Below are positions 19,185-23,661 of a DNA stretch of 23,661 nucleotides, in pieces. A program made the translations under genes and the position numbers. The notes under the pieces were generated by a model. The model was not told the origin of the DNA, did no database searches, and saw only the letters and a program-made list of their open reading frames with translations. The stretch comes from Bacteroides sp. UBA1317 (lineage in GTDB: Bacteria; Bacteroidota; Bacteroidia; Bacteroidales; Bacteroidaceae): assembly GCA_002307035.1 (NCBI GenBank), contig DBTL01000054.1, positions 18,978-42,638 of the forward strand, read 5' to 3'. How positions within the stretch are numbered: the stretch's first letter is position 1; every line of letters begins with the position of its first letter.

Positions 19185-21116
19185 ATGGCGGATATATTAA
19201 CACGGTTATTACTTGACACGAAAGGGTTTGACGCAAATCTAACCAAGTCCAAACAGAGCGTAAACGACTATCAAAGTTCTATCACCGGAATGGCCAAAAG
19301 CGCAGGTGCCGGAATTCTTAAATTCGCCGGAGCTGTGGGCGTAGCGGTGGGAGGCATGGAGGCATTCAGCAAAACGATAGATAGCACGCAAACAACCGGG
19401 GATGCCTATGTCCGCGTGACAGATCAGATGAAAGCGAGCGTTGATTCCTTTTTTACCTCTATCGCAATGGGCGATTTTTCGGGCTTTATAAATAATCTGC
19501 AAAATGTAATTTCGAAAGCTGGTGATCTGGCTGACATAATGGATGAGCTGGCAACAAAGAGCTTGTTTACCAACTCCGAATTGTCTGGGCTTAATATGCA
19601 AAAGAATATTCAAATGAATATTGCCCGTGACAGGTCAAAATCGGATGCGGACAGAAAGAAAGCATTACAGGAAGCCGAAAGTATTCAAAAAAGAATAAAC
19701 GCTCTACAGAAAAGTGAAGCGGGCACAAACAGAAAAGCGGCGAATACCACTGTTAGAACTGCACTTGCAAAGCAGGGATTTAAAGGTAATTTAACAGATG
19801 ATTCTATAAGCTGGTTACTTAAAGAAAGTAATAGAAATAAAGTGGCGGCGGGTGCATCGGACTACAAGAACAGAGTTAAAGCAATTGATTCTGCAAAGAA
19901 TGTTGATTCTGAATCAGGCTTGCAAACTCATTCCAAAGAATCACGGGCAATGCAAGCTGAATTAAACAAATATCTTCAAACACAGCGAGGCAAACAAAAT
20001 CAGCTATTCTACTATTTTTCCGAAATGGATGACGGAGAGAAAAGCATGTTAGCAAGTGCCATTGCGTTAAATTCAAAAGCCAATGATATGTATTCAAGTA
20101 TATCAACGGCCGAACTCGAGCAAAATATGGTCGGTGCGAAAATCGATGGAAGTTGGAAATCCCAAAATAAAGCAACTGGAGGTGGAAGCGGTAAAGGTGG
20201 CAAAAAAGATGATGAAATAATCAACAAAGGTTCTTTGGATGAAATAGACAAACAACTAGCTAATGCAAGGAAAAAATACAATTCGGCCGCAACGGATGAA
20301 TTGAGACAACAACTGTTTAAAGTCATTAAGGACCTTGAAGCCAAACAAATCAATTTGAATTTCAATGCCGAATTTGGCAAACGTGATATGCCCGAATTGA
20401 AACAGGCCGGACTAGGCGACAATGTAAAGAGCAGCTCAAAGAAGATTACTAAGCTCGAAAAGATAAAACCTTCCATCAACAAGGAAGATATTGACGCGAA
20501 CAAAGAGTACGGCGAATCATTAAGCACCATTGGCGATATAATGGGCAATGTATCCGGCGCATTCGACGGAAATACGGCTTCCATTCTTCAATGGGGAGCA
20601 TCTTTATTCAGCACGATAGGACAAGCGATTCCGGCGATTATGACCTTAATGGGCGTAAAGGCCGCCGACACAGCAACAACCAACACTAATACGACGGCCG
20701 AAGTTGCAAATGCGGGCGCAAAAGTAGTGTCGGCACATGCGGGCATTCCCTTTGTCGGCGTCGCTTTGGGTATTGCCGGAATAGCGGCAATTATTGCGGC
20801 AATGGCAAGCATTCCGAAATTTGCCAATGGCGGTATTGTTCCCGGCGGATCATATTCAGGCGATAAGGTGCCCGCATTTCTCAATAGCGGCGAAATGATA
20901 CTGAACGCTTCACAGCAAGCCAACTTATTCAAGCAGTTGAATAGTGGTGTTATGCCAAGAATGCAAGTCGGTACTCTTTCAAATTCATTGAAAGAATCAA
21001 TAAGTCCGGCTGAATCAGGTAGAAATATAGACGTTTCCGGAGACTGGAAAATACGTACCTCCGATTTATATCTCGTATTAAAAAACTACATGAATAAAAC
21101 AGGAAAGAAATTATGA
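19185..21116 (+). CDS. Tape measure protein
   Basis: 643 residues. N-terminal ILTRLLLDTKGFDANLTKSK and a hydrophobic segment at about 40-58 (AGAGILKFAGAVGVAVGG), then a long helical region rich in Lys/Asn/Gln with KKALQEAESIQKRINALQ, a low-complexity GGGSGKGGKKDD linker around residue 335, a hydrophobic region at about 520-543 (GIPFVGVALGIAGIAAII) and the conserved C-terminal FANGGIVPGG, DKVPAFLNSGEMILN motif near 545-575. It sets tail length and helps DNA delivery. At about 1.5 angstrom per residue it predicts a tail near 95-100 nm. Overlaps the next gene by four bases. Confidence 0.9.
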   Translation: MADILTRLLLDTKGFDANLTKSKQSVNDYQSSITGMAKSAGAGILKFAGAVGVAVGGMEAFSKTIDSTQTTGDAYVRVTDQMKASVDSFFTSIAMGDFSGFINNLQNVISKAGDLADIMDELATKSLFTNSELSGLNMQKNIQMNIARDRSKSDADRKKALQEAESIQKRINALQKSEAGTNRKAANTTVRTALAKQGFKGNLTDDSISWLLKESNRNKVAAGASDYKNRVKAIDSAKNVDSESGLQTHSKESRAMQAELNKYLQTQRGKQNQLFYYFSEMDDGEKSMLASAIALNSKANDMYSSISTAELEQNMVGAKIDGSWKSQNKATGGGSGKGGKKDDEIINKGSLDEIDKQLANARKKYNSAATDELRQQLFKVIKDLEAKQINLNFNAEFGKRDMPELKQAGLGDNVKSSSKKITKLEKIKPSINKEDIDANKEYGESLSTIGDIMGNVSGAFDGNTASILQWGASLFSTIGQAIPAIMTLMGVKAADTATTNTNTTAEVANAGAKVVSAHAGIPFVGVALGIAGIAAIIAAMASIPKFANGGIVPGGSYSGDKVPAFLNSGEMILNASQQANLFKQLNSGVMPRMQVGTLSNSLKESISPAESGRNIDVSGDWKIRTSDLYLVLKNYMNKTGKKL

Positions 21117-23224
21117 GCTACGGAGTAATTTATACGGTACCCTTCAAATCAAGGAAAGAAACAAGCTATCTGGTGGAAATTCAAAAAGAGGGCTACGAGG
21201 GCGAAGTAACCGAACTAACCGGAAACGGCGAAAGTCCTTTTAGTGTGGAGATTGATGACGAAGAATTTCTATACACGCCCACACGCTTTTCCACGGCAAC
21301 GATTCGGATAGTGGGCAATGATTATTTGCAGAGTTTATACTCTACCGGATATCAACAATATCGGGTTAACTTTAAGAGAGAAGGCGTTATTGTCTGGACC
21401 GGGTTTGTCACACCGGAACTCTATACGCAGGATTATACTTCGACAAAATTTGTATTGGAAATACAAGCCGTTTCGGCCATGAGCACATTAGAATACATTT
21501 CGTATAAAAAGAAAGGTGAGAACTATGCCTTTGTCTCGTTATGGTATTTGCTCACAAGATGTGTGAAAGAATCGTGTGGGAGTTATTCGGCGGTTTATAT
21601 TCCGCACGTGTACGCTGATAGCCAAGAAGGTTATGAGAACTTAACAAACGTTCTTGACGCGATGAAAATCAGCGAGCAAAATTTCTTTGATGAAGACGAT
21701 AAGGCAATGAATCTAAAAGAGATTATTGAGGAGCTATGCAAGTGCCTGAACTGGACATGCGCCGATTGGTTGGGCGTATTGTACTTTGTTGATATGGACC
21801 ACGATGGCGAATATTACAAATGCACCCCTGACTTCTCTTCTTATACAATGGTCGAAGGGAACGAATTGAATGTGCAAAATATTGGTTTTGCGGGCAGTGA
21901 TCATTCCCTTGATATTTTGGGAGGTTATAACAAATGTTCGGTGAAAACATCGAATTATAATGTAGGTGATATTTTCCCGGAAGAAGATTTTGATACGTTA
22001 CAACTTTTATATGCGCCTGAGGATGTTGTCGTAGGAAAGAAAGTGAGTGTTAAGAAATTCTTTACGCCTAAAGAGTACCAACTATTTCATTTTTTGGATA
22101 TCGAGCCCATTTCGGGCACCGGACCCACAGAGCCGATAACCGATTTGGAAGCATTTAAAACACATGCCAATACGATGCTGGGTGCCATGCTCATAAAGGC
22201 AGATGATTATAATATGGTCGAAAAAGACGGGGTATGGAAGCCGGACATAACGGACTACTCATTTGAGGACCTAATTCAGGTTAGGGGGCGTTTATTGCTT
22301 GGGAAGTACCCTAATGAATATTATCTGAGACTTTCGAAAGAAACGGAACTACTCAGATTCTCCAGTAAGCTTCCTACGGCTGTTTACCAAGACGGAGCAT
22401 TTGGCATAAGTTGTCAGGCTCAAATTTCCGCCGATGAAAATTTGGCCGATATGGGAAGCGGCCTTGTGGGGACATTCGGCGACCCTTTTGAGATAAGATG
22501 CAAACTGTCCATAGGCGATAACTATTGGAATGGGGAGCTCTGGACTACCACAGAATCATATTTCGACATAACGTTTGATTCGGAAAAGATAGAAGCGGGC
22601 GGATTTGTCAGCAACGATAACACAAAGAACCTTAGCGACCCTTATACGGGATTGACCGGATACATGATACCAATAGATAGGCCCCTATATGGAATGCTTG
22701 ATTTTCACATGTACACAATCGACTGGAAGGACTACAATAATATGGCTATCGAACGAGTATCTATGAAGGGTTATTTTTTAAAGAATCTTCAAATGCAATA
22801 CGTGAAGCTCGACAGTTTGAGTGTGGATGACGATTCAGATAGAATATATGAAAATGTGGTTAATGAATCTTTTGTTAACGAGTTGGACGAGATAGAGCAT
22901 AAAATAAGCTCTTATAACGGGGATGGGCTTTGTTATTCCAAGTTACTACTAGGGGATGAATACCTGACGAATAACTTATATTCTATCCTTCAAAAAAGTA
23001 AAGTAAGAATTGAGGAACAGTTAATCAATCGTATCATCTCGCAATATAGTGCTACCAAAATTAAGCTAACTCAGATATTAGTAAATGATGCAAGGATTAC
23101 GCCTATAACTCTTTTGACAGACAAATACATGACTGGTAAAAAGTTTGTGGTTATTGGCGGAGAAATTGACTTCAAACTAGAACAGTTTAATTGTAAAATG
23201 GTAGAAAATAATGGTAGAAATTAA
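21113..23224 (+). CDS. Tail-tip / distal tail-baseplate protein
   Basis: 703 residues. The opening GVIYTVPFKSRKETSYLVEI and TGNGESPFSVEIDDEEFLY, TRFSTATIRIVGNDYLQSL, then VIVWTGFVTPELY, form a distal-tail (Dit)-like beta domain of about 130 residues. The middle carries LKEIIEELCKCLNWTCADWL, then LGVLYFVDMDH, a hub-like element seen in Bacteroidales phage tail proteins. The remaining about 400 residues look beta-rich. It sits immediately after the tape measure, where the tail tip is encoded. I know it only as a Bacteroidales phage tail protein; the split into Dit and hub parts is inference. Confidence 0.7.
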   Translation: MSYGVIYTVPFKSRKETSYLVEIQKEGYEGEVTELTGNGESPFSVEIDDEEFLYTPTRFSTATIRIVGNDYLQSLYSTGYQQYRVNFKREGVIVWTGFVTPELYTQDYTSTKFVLEIQAVSAMSTLEYISYKKKGENYAFVSLWYLLTRCVKESCGSYSAVYIPHVYADSQEGYENLTNVLDAMKISEQNFFDEDDKAMNLKEIIEELCKCLNWTCADWLGVLYFVDMDHDGEYYKCTPDFSSYTMVEGNELNVQNIGFAGSDHSLDILGGYNKCSVKTSNYNVGDIFPEEDFDTLQLLYAPEDVVVGKKVSVKKFFTPKEYQLFHFLDIEPISGTGPTEPITDLEAFKTHANTMLGAMLIKADDYNMVEKDGVWKPDITDYSFEDLIQVRGRLLLGKYPNEYYLRLSKETELLRFSSKLPTAVYQDGAFGISCQAQISADENLADMGSGLVGTFGDPFEIRCKLSIGDNYWNGELWTTTESYFDITFDSEKIEAGGFVSNDNTKNLSDPYTGLTGYMIPIDRPLYGMLDFHMYTIDWKDYNNMAIERVSMKGYFLKNLQMQYVKLDSLSVDDDSDRIYENVVNESFVNELDEIEHKISSYNGDGLCYSKLLLGDEYLTNNLYSILQKSKVRIEEQLINRIISQYSATKIKLTQILVNDARITPITLLTDKYMTGKKFVVIGGEIDFKLEQFNCKMVENNGRN

Positions 23225-23661
23225 GTCCAAAGCAATTCCGGCACAACCCCGTTCAAAGAATTATCCGACAGGTTCGGTAATTGTGAAGAGTAGTGGCGGT
23301 GCAAGCACCTCTAATCAGGGCGGCGATTCTACTATTCCGATTATAACATCCGTCGATAGCTCTGCATTCAGCGAAAACAACGTACTGTCTTCTTTGCGCA
23401 CTTTGTTGGAGATACGCAAACGAATCATAGCCAAAACAGATAACGAGACTGTATTATCCGATGATAATACTCTTTCGTCTCTTCGTACTATGGAAGAGTT
23501 GAACGGAGCTATTGAAGAGGCTTTAAAAACGATAGAAGCCACATATCTGAACAAGACAAAAGCGGATACGGCAAGCGAGGTCATTACTTTCTTAAAAGGG
23601 CTGCTTGTCGGTGACAATATCGCATCGATTAATGAAGACGGTGACGCCGAAGTACGCAATC
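23211..23661 (+). CDS. Tail fibre / baseplate protein, N-terminal part, cut by window edge
   Basis: At least 150 residues, open at the right edge. Starts MVEIKSKAIPAQPRSKNYPT with a Ser/Gly-rich stretch (VKSSGGASTSNQGGDS), typical of an anchoring peptide. A repeated block follows: ENNVLSSLRTLLEI and DDNTLSSLRTMEEL, about 35 residues apart. Then YLNKTKADTASEVITFLKGL, a phrase I associate with Bacteroidales phage fibre and upper-baseplate proteins. The start overlaps the preceding gene by 14 bases. Host recognition is the likely role; receptor-binding parts lie beyond the window. Confidence 0.7.
   Translation, partial: MVEIKSKAIPAQPRSKNYPTGSVIVKSSGGASTSNQGGDSTIPIITSVDSSAFSENNVLSSLRTLLEIRKRIIAKTDNETVLSDDNTLSSLRTMEELNGAIEEALKTIEATYLNKTKADTASEVITFLKGLLVGDNIASINEDGDAEVRN

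Noticed and set aside
20012..20584. 190-residue minus-strand ORF inside the tape measure gene
   Set aside because: Ser/Leu/Pro-rich sequence typical of the antisense of a coding frame; no RBS or promoter and fully covered by a well-supported gene.
1..23661. CRISPR array, insertion sequence or rRNA
   Set aside because: No regularly spaced direct repeats, no transposase ORF or terminal repeats, and no rRNA-like sequence seen.

Overview
The window is most of a temperate, tailed dsDNA phage (siphovirus, HK97-type head) lying as a prophage in a Bacteroidales host, probably Bacteroides, Phocaeicola or Parabacteroides. The host call rests on Bacteroidota-type promoters (TTTG, about 20 bases, TAnnTTTG), the scarcity of Shine-Dalgarno sites, and protein families I associate with Bacteroidales prophages (DUF4494, the short 'RKPIRSAL' proteins, the Bacteroidales head/tail module). 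The left edge (1-25) is the 3' piece of a threonine tRNA (anticodon CGU) read leftward, so the window probably starts at a prophage attachment site. No integrase, lysis gene or complete tail fibre is inside the window.

Layout. 343-1249 (minus): lysogeny side, with an XRE/CI-like repressor and a downstream exported protein that may be a lysogenic-conversion gene. 1282-1341: operator-like palindrome and a consensus early promoter. 1426-2684 (plus): tightly packed small early genes (Cro-like and Xis-like HTH proteins, Cys-rich proteins, a small membrane protein). 2701-2805 (minus): a self-contained small-RNA gene with its own consensus promoter and hairpin-plus-T7 terminator. 2927-8899 (plus): recombination and replication block (YqaJ exonuclease and its partner, DUF4494, DUF1064 nuclease-like, DnaD-like initiator, DUF6633-like protein) followed by many tiny proteins and an HNH endonuclease. 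A tRNA-like RNA preceded by a GC hairpin fills the gap at 4700-4798. 9168-11172: AT-rich cargo, made of a two-gene unit with its own promoter (helical protein plus two-TM membrane protein) converging on an AbiH-family abortive-infection gene, with a 36-base palindrome between them. 11203-11395: noncoding DNA with a G9 tract and inverted repeats, a candidate cos/terminase-binding region. 11396-23661 (plus): terminase small and large subunits, portal, protease, capsid, connector, head closure, gp10, tail completion, major tail protein, tail chaperone with a -1 frameshift, tape measure, tail-tip protein, and the start of a fibre/baseplate protein cut off by the right edge.

How it works together. 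The repressor/operator pair decides lysogeny against lysis. The early block supplies DNA replication and recombination. The right half packages DNA through TerS/TerL into an HK97-like head and builds a tail whose tape measure (643 aa) suggests roughly 95-100 nm at about 1.5 angstrom per residue. The AT-rich cargo with AbiH and the exported protein next to the repressor are the parts most likely to benefit the lysogen. The best places to look for something undescribed are the two-gene unit 9249-10077 next to abiH, the minus-strand small RNA, and the tRNA-like element inside the replication operon.
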